Assembly: GCA_949840465.1 (NCBI GenBank)
Contig: CATKXE010000024.1
Coordinates: forward strand, 1 to 37,758
Length of the DNA stretch: 37,758 nt
Source: an uncultured Lachnospiraceae bacterium
GTDB lineage: Bacteria > Bacillota > Clostridia > Lachnospirales > Lachnospiraceae
Direction of reading: 5' to 3'
Positions within the stretch are counted from its first letter, which is position 1. Every line of letters begins with the position of its first letter. Shown one piece after another: positions 30,528 to 37,758 of the stretch. A model generated the notes under the pieces. It worked only from the letters and a program-made list of their open reading frames with translations. It was not told the origin of the DNA and made no database searches. Both the position numbers and the translations under genes were made by a program.

Positions 30528-31175
30528 TTAAAGCCGGATCTGTTCCGGTGAAGAACTCTCTTTTAAAGCAATATATTGTTCGATGATCTGGGCGGTTCCC
30601 TCGATTCCAAGCTGTGAACTGCTCAGGCAAAGTTCGTAGCTTTCCACATCAGACCATCTCTTGTTTGTATAATAATTATAATAACTCGCTCGCTTCTTAT
30701 CGGTTTTTAAAATCTTGTCTTTTGCCTTATTGTCCGGCAGGTCATAGATCCGGGCAATCCGGCGGATCCGCGCGTCCAGTTCTGCATGTATGAAAACACT
30801 CACAACATTGTCATAAGATTCCAGTGCATAATCCGCACATCTTCCCACCAAAATACATGGGCCTTCATCCGCAATTTTCTTAATTGCGTCAAACTGCGCA
30901 AGGAATACCTTATGATTGATCGGCATATCTGTGTAGGTATTCCCTGTATAGCCCATGGAATAGGTGTCCATCACAAGAGAATACAGAAAGCTGTTGGTCG
31001 GTTTTTCATCGTGGTTTTCAAAAATCTCCTCGCAGATACCGCTCTCCTTGGCCGCCCTTGCAAGCATCTCCTTGTCATAAAGCTTGATGCCAAGGTCTTC
31101 TGCAAGCTTATATCCGATTTCTCTTCCTGCACTGCCATACTGCCTGCCGATTGTAATGATTGTGTTTGTCTTCAT
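30528..31175 (-). CDS. Cytidylate-kinase-like family protein
   Basis: A 215-residue P-loop protein of the Cytidylate_kin2 type. The N-terminal nucleotide-binding motif is TIGRQYGSAGREIG (residues 8-21), where true cytidylate kinases have GPAGSGKS-like sequences. ILVGRCADY, VFIHAELDARIRRI and the YYNYYTNKRWSD segment are typical of this clostridial family, whose substrate is not established. The ATG at 31175 has AAAGGAGAG about ten bases upstream; an ATG at 31184 is too close to it. A promoter lies upstream, inside the end of the pseudouridine synthase gene. Confidence 0.85.
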   Translation of the reverse strand: MKTNTIITIGRQYGSAGREIGYKLAEDLGIKLYDKEMLARAAKESGICEEIFENHDEKPTNSFLYSLVMDTYSMGYTGNTYTDMPINHKVFLAQFDAIKKIADEGPCILVGRCADYALESYDNVVSVFIHAELDARIRRIARIYDLPDNKAKDKILKTDKKRASYYNYYTNKRWSDVESYELCLSSSQLGIEGTAQIIEQYIALKESSSPEQIRL

Positions 31176-31232
31176 AAAATGCATCTCTCCTTTTGCGTTA
31201 AAATAACAATTTGTACCCAAACGGTTACTATT

Positions 31233-31261
31233 ATTATATCGGATTTAAACGGATTGTTCAA
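31233..31261 (-). promoter_or_regulatory. Promoter of the cytidylate-kinase-like gene
   Basis: On the minus strand TTGAAC (31256-31261), 17-base spacer, TATAAT (31233-31238). The -35 element lies within the last codons of the upstream pseudouridine synthase gene. Confidence 0.75.
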
Positions 31262-32279
31262 GAAGTTGTTGAAAGTAACGCGGGAGAGGCGCATCAAATT
31301 CTACATACTGCCCTGTACCCGGATGGACAAATCCCAGTGTCTTTGCGTGTAAAGTCTGCCCTGTAAGAGGAAACGGACACCTGGAAGACCCATATACCAT
31401 ATCTCCAAGTATGGAGTGCCCGATACAGGACATATGCACACGGATCTGATGTGTCCGCCCGGTTTCCAGCTGACATTCAATATACGTATATCCGCTTTTG
31501 CATACCGTATCAGTACTCACAGAAGAATGCGGCCGTCCTTCTACCAAAGCGTTGCCGTCTTCAGATCCCAGAATCAGATCCCAATTCCAGAGCAATGCTT
31601 TCTCACAGGGGATCCGGCGCAGCACCGTATAATGAGTGACTGCCGGTTTCCCGTTCCTGCATTTTGTACTCATTTTTTTTCGGTCAACCGGATGCCGTCC
31701 AATGGGAGCACGGATGCTTCCGCTCTCTTCTTTTATATTTCCACATACAATGGCATGATATTTTCGCGTAATGGAATGTTCTTTTAACTGTTCTGCCAGA
31801 GACTGATGAGCCTGATCGTTCTTACACACCACAAGAGAGCCTGTTGTATCCCGGTCGATCCGGTGTACGATTCCGGGACGGGCTACTCCGTTGATTCCGG
31901 AGAGATTTCCCTGACAATGGTACAAAACGGCATTGACCAGAGTGCCGCTGTAATGGCCGGGCGCAGGATGTACAACCATCCCCTTGGGCTTATTCACAAC
32001 CAAAATATCCGCGTCTTCATAGAGGATGTCCAGCGGGATATTTTCCGGCAGTATTTCTGGAGGCTGCAACTCTGGGACAGAAACACGAATCATATCGTTA
32101 TGATTCACTTTATGATTCGGTTTTACTGTCTTTTGATTTACCAGGACGTAATCCTCCTTCACCAGCTTTTGTATATGAGAACGTGAAAAATCCGGAAATC
32201 TGGAAGACAAAAATTTGTCGATCCGTTCCGGTTTTTCGTCTTCCATGATAAATTCAAAATTCTCCGAAGAGTCCAACAT
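31245..32279 (-). CDS. rluD: RluD-type large subunit pseudouridine synthase with insert
   Basis: A 344-residue enzyme (from the ATG at 32279). An S4 RNA-binding domain (about 18-75) precedes the RluA-family catalytic domain with HRIDRDTTG, whose first Asp is the catalytic residue, and RTHQIRVHM. In most RluD-type proteins the strand HYTVLRR leads at once into GYTYIECQLETGRTHQ; here about 40 extra residues lie between. A TTG at 32285 is five bases from GGAGG, the ATG eleven, so the start may be six bases upstream. It lies 68 bases after lspA, a pairing common in Firmicutes. RluD itself modifies 23S rRNA helix 69; the exact target here is inferred. Confidence 0.9.
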   Translation of the reverse strand: MLDSSENFEFIMEDEKPERIDKFLSSRFPDFSRSHIQKLVKEDYVLVNQKTVKPNHKVNHNDMIRVSVPELQPPEILPENIPLDILYEDADILVVNKPKGMVVHPAPGHYSGTLVNAVLYHCQGNLSGINGVARPGIVHRIDRDTTGSLVVCKNDQAHQSLAEQLKEHSITRKYHAIVCGNIKEESGSIRAPIGRHPVDRKKMSTKCRNGKPAVTHYTVLRRIPCEKALLWNWDLILGSEDGNALVEGRPHSSVSTDTVCKSGYTYIECQLETGRTHQIRVHMSCIGHSILGDMVYGSSRCPFPLTGQTLHAKTLGFVHPGTGQYVEFDAPLPRYFQQLLEQSV

Positions 32280-32347
32280 GGCCAATCCGCCCTCCCCCTG
32301 AAAGTAAAAAGTCGTCTTTAGGAACCCGGAGTCTGTCCAAACGTTCC

Positions 32348-32860
32348 TTATTTAAAAAAGGCAAACCAGTCCAGCTCATCCTCTTTATAGAAGAAAAGAA
32401 TCAGATATGCAAACAGAAAACAGGCGATTACCACATAGCAGTCCGCCACATTAAATATGGGGAAATCAATAAGACTGAAGTATAAAAAATCAACCACGTA
32501 TTGAAAACGTATCCGGTCAATCAGGTTCCCTACAGCTCCTGCACAGATTAAAACCGCGCACACTTTCATAGGAAAAAAACGCCGTCCCCGTGGGATTTTC
32601 CTATAAAAAATTCCGATTACCAAAAAAATGGCCACTGCTCCTATCATAAAAAAAATCTGCCTGTTCTGGAACAGGCCAAATGCCGCGCCCCGATTTTCCA
32701 GATAACGCAGCTCAAATACACCTGATATCAGGACAATCTCCTTCTGCCCTTTTAGATGAATTACAGACAGATGCTTTGTAAGTTGGTCAAAAAAAACAGC
32801 CGCAATAAAGCACACTATGGCTGACAGATAATTTTTTACCTGAAAAATGCTCCCTTTCAT
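32348..32860 (-). CDS. lspA: Lipoprotein signal peptidase (signal peptidase II)
   Basis: A 170-residue membrane aspartic protease with four hydrophobic segments. It cleaves prolipoprotein signal peptides. Conserved boxes: DQLTKH near residue 25, LENRGAAFG, GNLIDRI (first catalytic Asp) and FNVADCYV (second catalytic Asp). AAAGGGAGC lies near the start; a better AGGAAAG-like site precedes the ATG. Lies in the operon between ylmH and the pseudouridine synthase. Confidence 0.96.
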   Translation of the reverse strand: MKGSIFQVKNYLSAIVCFIAAVFFDQLTKHLSVIHLKGQKEIVLISGVFELRYLENRGAAFGLFQNRQIFFMIGAVAIFLVIGIFYRKIPRGRRFFPMKVCAVLICAGAVGNLIDRIRFQYVVDFLYFSLIDFPIFNVADCYVVIACFLFAYLILFFYKEDELDWFAFFK

Positions 32861-32896
32861 TTTGATTTCCTCTTTCCTCTCGATTCAAATGCATAC

Positions 32897-33724
32897 TCAT
32901 ATAAACTTATGGAGCATTACATAAATCCTGTTTTTTCTGGTGACGGAAATGCTTTCAATATACTGGAACTTTCCCATCCCTCTGACAGAGATCAGATCTC
33001 CTTCCTTCACATGGACGCCGTTGGTGACAGAGAGCCTTCCGTTTACAAAGACCTTTCCTGCCTCAATCAAGCCTGACAGCTTACTTCTGGAGGCGGAAAA
33101 TGCAAGTGAAAGCAAGGCGTCCAGTCGTATGGAAGGTACGGTGCCTTTGATTTCTTCATATTTTGGAGCGTAATGGAAATCCTGCCACTCTTCCTCCGAT
33201 ACACCGACAGAGGTGTGGCGGATCTTTACCAGTTCTTCCTTCACAAAGTCTTTTAAACTGGAAACAATGAAAAGCCTGGCTTCTGTCCCGTCCACAAGAA
33301 TATCCCCGATTTTGCTGCGCTCCAGCCCCAGATTCATTATGGATCCCAAATAGTCCCTGTGCGTCAGTTCTTCCGCATATTTTTGATGTAACGGCAGGAT
33401 GCGAAGCACTGCAATCTCCGACATGAAAAATGCGGCATTGGAATCTTCCAAGGCAGCGGCTTCCTCTTGCTTCCCTGTAAATGCCCGTCTGTATCTTCCA
33501 CGCAAAGAAAGAGCATCTTCAGGTAAGAATGCCGCCATCTGACGCTCCGCCGTTCCATATCCGCCAAATGTAATATATCCTGTATACAGGGAATCTTTTG
33601 GCAGGGTATGCAGAATACTCTGTTCGTTCAAATTCAAAAAATCCGTATATGTAATGATTCCTCGATGAAAAGACTGCCTGGATAAATCCAGCAGCCGCCT
33701 GGTCAGTTGTTCTTCTTGTCTCAT
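32897..33724 (-). CDS. ylmH: YlmH-type S4 RNA-binding protein
   Basis: A 275-residue protein. The N-terminal two thirds match the YlmH family (LDLSRQSFHRGIITYTDFLNLNE, ITFGGYGTAERQMAAFLPED, ALLSLAFSASRSKLSGLIEAGKVFVNGR), and the last 80 residues are an S4 domain. In Bacillus YlmH sits in the division cluster and has been linked to 50S-bound stalled peptidyl-tRNA. The ATG at 33724 comes one base after the sepF stop, so it is likely coupled to sepF; the longer ORF upstream only overlaps sepF. Confidence 0.92.
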   Translation of the reverse strand: MRQEEQLTRRLLDLSRQSFHRGIITYTDFLNLNEQSILHTLPKDSLYTGYITFGGYGTAERQMAAFLPEDALSLRGRYRRAFTGKQEEAAALEDSNAAFFMSEIAVLRILPLHQKYAEELTHRDYLGSIMNLGLERSKIGDILVDGTEARLFIVSSLKDFVKEELVKIRHTSVGVSEEEWQDFHYAPKYEEIKGTVPSIRLDALLSLAFSASRSKLSGLIEAGKVFVNGRLSVTNGVHVKEGDLISVRGMGKFQYIESISVTRKNRIYVMLHKFI

Positions 33725-33725
33725 C

Positions 33726-34280
33726 TTAATATCTGCCCCGTACACTCGGCTGCTCCATAGAACCACTGAGAAGATCCTGCAAATCTCCTGAAATATCTAC
33801 ATTGGTCGGTGTTACAAGAAAGATATAGTTGGAAATCTTCTGCAAGTTCCCGCTGATTGCAAAAGTCGCCCCTGAAATAAAATCGATGATCCTCTGCGCA
33901 ATCTCCAGATCCATTCCTTCCAAATTCAGGATCACGGTGCGTCCGGAAAGAAGGGTTTCCGTAATCTGACGGGAATCATCTACCGTAATCGGCTTGACAA
34001 CACAAACTTCCATTCCCGCACTGGCATTTCTTCTTGGGGCAGGCTGCCTCATGGGAGTTACTTTACTGCTTGCAGCCGGTGCCCTGCTGTTGTCCTGATG
34101 CATATCAAAGTCATTATAGGAATCTTTGTTATTGGATTTTTTATTATTAAAAAAAGAACGGCGGGGTGTGTCGTCATAATCTTCCTCGAAAAATTCATCA
34201 TCATCATAGTACCCTTCGTCATCGTAATCGTCGTCATCGTTTAACTTCATAATGTCGAGGAATTTGTCAAATATACCCAT
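33726..34280 (-). CDS. sepF: Cell division protein SepF
   Basis: A 184-residue FtsZ-anchoring protein. The N-terminal amphipathic helix MGIFDKFLDIMKL should bind the membrane. A very acidic linker (about 14-37, rich in Asp and Glu) and a flexible Asn/Ser/Pro region follow. The globular domain (about 88-172) has VVKPITVDDSRQITETLLSG, VILNLEGMD, AQRIIDFISGATFA and FLVTPTNVDI, all typical. Lies between yggS and ylmH as in Gram-positive division clusters; ftsA and ftsZ are not in the window. Confidence 0.96.
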   Translation of the reverse strand: MGIFDKFLDIMKLNDDDDYDDEGYYDDDEFFEEDYDDTPRRSFFNNKKSNNKDSYNDFDMHQDNSRAPAASSKVTPMRQPAPRRNASAGMEVCVVKPITVDDSRQITETLLSGRTVILNLEGMDLEIAQRIIDFISGATFAISGNLQKISNYIFLVTPTNVDISGDLQDLLSGSMEQPSVRGRY

Positions 34281-34331
34281 TGCCTACACTCCTATCAATA
34301 TTTTTGCTGTTCTTAGGAACTACGTCGGATT

Positions 34332-35030
34332 TCAACCGGAAATCATATAATCTCGGGCGCCAAAGATCCCTGTTCCTACCCGGATCATGGTTGCCCCCTC
34401 TTCAATTGCAACCTCATAATCATTGGTCATGCCCATTGAAAGCACATCCATAGTAACATTATCAATGTTTGCGCCTGCTATGTCAACAGATAATTTATGT
34501 AAATTTTTAAAGATTAACCTATTTTCTTCGGGATTTTTCACAAAAGGAGCGATGGTCATAAGACCGCATACTTGTATATGCGGGAAAGCCGCGGCCTTTT
34601 GGATAAATGGAAGGACATCGTCCACTGCCATGCCGAATTTACTTTCTTCTCCCGCCACATTGACCTCTATGAGTACCCGCACGTCGGCCTGTTTTTTCAC
34701 CGCTTCCTTCTCGATTGCCTCCAATAGCTTCAGGGAATCTACAGAATGGATCAAATCCACCTTCCCGACAATATATTTGACTTTATTTGTCTGTAGATGG
34801 CCGATCATATGCCAGTGGATATCTTTGGGTAATGCTTCATATTTTTCTGTCAACTCCTGTACCTTATTTTCACCAAAAATCCGGACACCCAAACCATAGG
34901 CTTCCATAAGGATTTCCTTTGGTTTCGTCTTGCTCACCGCGATCAGTGTCACATCCTCCCTGCGGCGTCCACTGCGGGCGCATGCAGCCTGTATCCGCGC
35001 CTCTACTTCACTTAACTGCTCCTTTAACAT
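34332..35030 (-). CDS. yggS: YggS/PLPBP-family pyridoxal phosphate homeostasis protein
   Basis: A 232-residue single-domain alanine-racemase-fold protein. The PLP lysine is in AVSKTKP, followed by FGENKVQE, WHMIGHLQTNK, IHSVDS, LIEVNVAGEESKFG, GLMTIAP and LSMGMTNDYEVAIEEGATMIRVGTGIFG. The family is not catalytic but keeps PLP and vitamin B6 balance. Normal length; AAAGGAGCG precedes the ATG. Next to sepF as in many Gram-positives. Confidence 0.96.
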   Translation of the reverse strand: MLKEQLSEVEARIQAACARSGRRREDVTLIAVSKTKPKEILMEAYGLGVRIFGENKVQELTEKYEALPKDIHWHMIGHLQTNKVKYIVGKVDLIHSVDSLKLLEAIEKEAVKKQADVRVLIEVNVAGEESKFGMAVDDVLPFIQKAAAFPHIQVCGLMTIAPFVKNPEENRLIFKNLHKLSVDIAGANIDNVTMDVLSMGMTNDYEVAIEEGATMIRVGTGIFGARDYMISG

Positions 35031-35056
35031 ATCAAACGCTCCTTTATCACGAACTT

Positions 35057-36442
35057 CTACTGAAATACAACCTCTGATCCCTCCACCATGCTGCCGTCTA
35101 AGACGATGTGGTCATAATTGGAAAGGCTGTAATTCATCCCTTCATCTACGATATAGTAGTCCTCATTTTCGCACAAAATTGCCACTTGCCGAAAAACGGT
35201 ATATCCTTTATTGATGCTGTATACGCCTCTTAAAGATTTTTTCTCCTTTAACGGGAAGGATTCCCCGGATTCCGGATGGGCAAGAAAGGTATTCTGGGTA
35301 AAATCTCCTGGATTCAGATACACTTCCCCTTCTTCTGTAATCTGATAGATCTCTGCGGTGCGGAACACCTTTTCCCCTTCTTCCTTAAACAGAAAGCCCT
35401 GGCTTGTGCCGCTTTCGCTGGAAGTCATATATTCCGCAGGGACCACGTAAAACTCCTTTTCTATGAGAGCGCTTTTAGGAATTTTCAGCCCGCTCTCCTG
35501 CTCCAGGATGAGCTCAATATTCAAAAAACGGTCTTTCGCATAGCGGATCATGGAATTGTCAAACAAAAGTTTTCCATAATAGCGCCCGTCGAGCTGCAGA
35601 ACAGAAAAATCTGCCCAAAGTGCCTCGTTGTCCTTATCAATCCGCGTCTTTATTGACGTCGTTTCCGACAGCTCCTTTGCCTGATTCTCATCCAATTCAA
35701 TGTACGCATACCATTCTTCACTGGTCACAAGCTTGTACACCGCATCACCGGCTTGTATCCGGCCCTGATCCTCCAACCGGACGCTGTTATAGCTTGTCCT
35801 GTCAAAATCCGACGGCTTTAAGGACGCTTCTGTCAAATCTTCATACCCGTCAATATTCCGTACAAGGATTCCGTCATTTGCACTTTGATAGACGTGGATA
35901 TTGCTGCTGTTTAGAGCTGCCAATGATTCCAGTTGTACCATCTTAGACTGGTTGGACGCATCCCGGAGAGCTTCCGTGACATCATTCTTCAATGTATAAA
36001 CAGCGGAAAACTTCTGCGGATCAAAGTTCTCGTTAAAATTCTGTGTCTTCAGATTTAAATTCTTTTGCATATCTTCGCTGAGCGAAGGCGACTGTGTATC
36101 TGCCGCTGTTTCGGTATTTTGTATCTCCGTGGATACCGCATAGACATTGCTCCCTGCTTTTACTTTGCTGTTCTCATTCCGGAAATAACTGATATAACCG
36201 TCCGCCTCCGCATAAACGGTTTTTTCCTGCCTTAAGATCAGCCCTGTAAACGAATTGTCTTTTACAATACTGCCCCTTCGGACCTCATAGGTAGAGATCC
36301 GTTTTGATGTGGCATATGTAACGATTGTAACAATCAAATATAATAAAATCAGGATAAAGATCAGGATACCGATGTTCATTCCCTGCTTTGTCTTATACTC
36401 GCTGATATTGACTGAATTTTTCCTGCGGAATATCAAATTCAT
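35057..36442 (-). CDS. HlyD-like membrane-anchored periplasmic-adaptor-type protein
   Basis: A 461-residue protein with one transmembrane helix (about 23-44, rich in Ile and Leu), then an extracytoplasmic part with the biotinyl-lipoyl-like segment typical of HlyD/membrane fusion proteins (YAEADGYISYFRNENSKVKAGSNVYAV) and a second half-motif (SVRLEDQGRIQAGDAVYKLVTS). The middle (about 95-185) is poorly conserved and may be a helical hairpin. No transporter partner is adjacent. Proteins of this kind precede yggS-sepF in related clostridia, which hints at an envelope or division role, but the function is unknown. AAGGAG lies only two bases before the ATG, so a TTG two codons later is a possible start. 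Confidence 0.8.
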   Translation of the reverse strand: MNLIFRRKNSVNISEYKTKQGMNIGILIFILILLYLIVTIVTYATSKRISTYEVRRGSIVKDNSFTGLILRQEKTVYAEADGYISYFRNENSKVKAGSNVYAVSTEIQNTETAADTQSPSLSEDMQKNLNLKTQNFNENFDPQKFSAVYTLKNDVTEALRDASNQSKMVQLESLAALNSSNIHVYQSANDGILVRNIDGYEDLTEASLKPSDFDRTSYNSVRLEDQGRIQAGDAVYKLVTSEEWYAYIELDENQAKELSETTSIKTRIDKDNEALWADFSVLQLDGRYYGKLLFDNSMIRYAKDRFLNIELILEQESGLKIPKSALIEKEFYVVPAEYMTSSESGTSQGFLFKEEGEKVFRTAEIYQITEEGEVYLNPGDFTQNTFLAHPESGESFPLKEKKSLRGVYSINKGYTVFRQVAILCENEDYYIVDEGMNYSLSNYDHIVLDGSMVEGSEVVFQ

Positions 36443-36478
36443 ACTCCTTCCATTACATTTTTACCCTTATCGAACAAA

Positions 36479-36507
36479 AGTATATCATTTTTACGTGTAT
36501 ATTTCCA
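36479..36507 (-). promoter_or_regulatory. Promoter of the HlyD-like/yggS/sepF operon
   Basis: On the minus strand TGGAAA (36502-36507), 17-base spacer, TATACT (36479-36484), just ahead of the first gene. Confidence 0.6.
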
Positions 36508-36557
36508 CATTTTATTGACAATAATAGAATTATTGATAGTGAAAAGGAGGAAATAGT

Positions 36558-36779
36558 ATGAAGTGGTTTGATAACACAGCTTTGACTCTTGTTATTATCG
36601 GTGCAGCAAACTGGCTTTTGGTGGGAATCTTCCGCTTTGACCTGGTTGCATTCCTTTTTGGAAATTTAAGCTGGTTTTCCAGGATTGTCTATACGCTTGT
36701 TGGACTGTGCGGACTCTATCTGATCAGTCTTTATGGTAGAGTGGACAGCATGTCTGACAGTACATCTACTTCCGCATAG
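36558..36779 (+). CDS. Small DUF378 membrane protein
   Basis: A 73-residue protein with two hydrophobic helices: TALTLVIIGAANWLLVGIF (8-26) and IVYTLVGLCGLYLISLYG (43-60). The NWLLVG and GLCGLYL pieces mark it as DUF378, a family of unknown function common in Firmicutes. The last twelve residues are Ser/Thr/Asp rich. AGGAGG lies seven bases before the ATG. It is divergent from the HlyD-like gene; no convincing promoter was found, although TTTACG (36490) and TATTGA (36513) are correctly spaced. Confidence 0.85.
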   Translation: MKWFDNTALTLVIIGAANWLLVGIFRFDLVAFLFGNLSWFSRIVYTLVGLCGLYLISLYGRVDSMSDSTSTSA

Positions 36780-36801
36780 GGTATTGTGTAAAAGATTATC
36801 C

Positions 36802-36871
36802 GGGAACTGTAGGAAAACAGCCGTCCTTCACTTTTATGAGACGGATTACAGCTTATTTTCCTACAGTTCCC
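36802..36871. repeat. 16-bp perfect inverted repeat between DUF378 and the carboxypeptidase
   Basis: GGGAACTGTAGGAAAA (36802-36817) and TTTTCCTACAGTTCCC (36856-36871), with CCGTC and GACGG paired inside. A further imperfect hairpin (CTTTGCCACAC with GTGTGCAAAG) lies near 36879-36904. Between convergent genes, so a two-way terminator is possible, though there is no T-run. Confidence 0.7.
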
Positions 36872-36914
36872 TGCTGTGCTTTGCCACACAACCCGTGTGC
36901 AAAGTACAGAAACA

Positions 36915-37758
36915 TCATCCCCCAAGCCCTGCTGTAAGAAGCCCTGACATATCATTATATAGAATCTCCTTATCGCCTGCACCCATTACAATGGATATAA
37001 ACGGTTTCCCTGCACTGTCTAAATCATATAAAACCACGCAGGAACCTGCCTGATCCGTAGTCCCTGTCTTGCCGCCCACCACCTGTATTCCCGGTGGCGC
37101 TTCTTTGAGCCCTGCGGAGTAATAATTGGAAGCAGGCCATTCTTCGGTACGCACGCTGCCGTCTGCACCTGTCAATGTCCCTGTATATGATTTCATCGCA
37201 ATGATATCCAAAAATCTGGAGTCCTTGATGCACGCATTAAACATCAGATATAGATCATATGCCGTTGTATAATGGTCTTCTTCGTGCAGTCCATGGGGGT
37301 TCACAAAATGGGTATGGGTGGCTCCAAGCGAACGCGCTTCCTGATTCATCTTCTCGGCAAATCCCTCTATGCTTCCGCCCAGATACTCCGCAATCACGAC
37401 TGCATTGTCATTCCCGGAAGCAAGAAGCAGCCCACACAGCAGATCATATAACGTGACCTGGTCTCCCGCTTGCAGCCCGCATAATGTCGCCTCCGGCTCA
37501 AAATACGACACTGCCGTGTCACTGACGGTCACTACGTCTTCCAGATTCCCGTATTTTAAAGTAAGATATGCTGTCAAAAGCTTCGTGGTGCTGGCAGGGT
37601 AAAGCCGGGCATAAAGCCGGTCTGCATATAAAACCTGCTCCTGTTCTACATCAAATAATCCTGCCGCATGAAGGCCGGGATCATCGCTAAATCCATCCAA
37701 CGGTACATTTTCTGAAGCCACGCACAAATCCTGTGCAAAAAAATCTCCTCGGTACAAA
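36915..37758 (-). CDS. D-alanyl-D-alanine carboxypeptidase (DacF/PBP5-like), 5' end cut by the window
   Basis: A serine penicillin-binding protein that trims the terminal D-Ala from peptidoglycan. All three active-site motifs are present: STTK (residues 56-59 of the visible part), SGN (114-116) and KTG (230-232, VVGGKTGTTDQAG). No signal peptide is seen and the reading frame runs off the window edge, so the true N-terminus lies beyond; the TTG near 37757 should not be taken as the start. It ends some 50 residues after KTG, without the beta-rich C-terminal domain of E. coli PBP5. Convergent with the DUF378 gene. Confidence 0.9.
   Translation of the reverse strand, partial: LYRGDFFAQDLCVASENVPLDGFSDDPGLHAAGLFDVEQEQVLYADRLYARLYPASTTKLLTAYLTLKYGNLEDVVTVSDTAVSYFEPEATLCGLQAGDQVTLYDLLCGLLLASGNDNAVVIAEYLGGSIEGFAEKMNQEARSLGATHTHFVNPHGLHEEDHYTTAYDLYLMFNACIKDSRFLDIIAMKSYTGTLTGADGSVRTEEWPASNYYSAGLKEAPPGIQVVGGKTGTTDQAGSCVVLYDLDSAGKPFISIVMGAGDKEILYNDMSGLLTAGLGG

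Overview
This window looks like a chromosomal segment of a spore-forming, anaerobic, low-to-moderate GC Firmicute, most likely family Lachnospiraceae (Dorea / Mediterraneibacter / Clostridium scindens type). The evidence is the sporulation genes spoIVB and spo0A, the clostridial block of TIGR03960 radical SAM protein, TIGR03936 protein and RNase G upstream of rplU-prp-rpmA-obgE, an L27 with the Firmicute N-terminal extension, LexA boxes of Gram-positive type, and strong AGGAGG ribosome binding sites. Assignments rest on reading protein motifs and DNA patterns; no database search was run.

Layout. 1-2.1 kb: an EF-G paralogue closed by a strong terminator. 2.5-4.6 kb: spoIVB and spo0A, with a perfect inverted pair of Spo0A boxes before the spo0A promoter. 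4.8-10.5 kb: glgA, then metF, a stand-alone methionine-synthase reactivation protein and a cobalamin methionine synthase lacking that domain. 10.8-15.2 kb: alaS, rpsU (minus), a small Xre regulator (minus) with two 17-bp operators, and a rhomboid protease. 15.2-22.9 kb: two radical-SAM-linked genes, rng, a YbaK deacylase, an aspartokinase, an amidohydrolase, then rplU, prp and rpmA. 23.1-26.4 kb: obgE, yhbY, nadD, yqeK, rsfS, a ribosome-assembly and NAD cluster. 26.6-28.5 kb: lexA (minus), then a gene-poor stretch of about 1.25 kb with LexA boxes, an orphan SOS-type promoter and many inverted repeats. 28.5-30.4 kb: a tyrosine recombinase and a TtcA-like tRNA thiolase. 30.5-36.4 kb (minus): a cytidylate-kinase-like protein and a cell-envelope operon of HlyD-like protein, YggS, SepF, YlmH, LspA and an RluD-type pseudouridine synthase. 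The end holds a DUF378 membrane protein and a partial D-Ala-D-Ala carboxypeptidase.

Most genes are ordinary housekeeping genes. The most unusual signal is an interspersed intergenic repeat of about 170-190 bp, present as nine full or partial copies in 38 kb. It begins TTATTCCCGCGAAGCAACGA, carries a GGACAT...ATGTCC hairpin and an internal GTTGCTAA...TTAGCAAC hairpin, and ends in a GC-rich hairpin. One copy supplies the last codons of metH, one has become the EF-G-gene terminator, and an oppositely oriented pair brackets AT-rich DNA downstream of an apparent LexA-controlled promoter that has no obvious gene.
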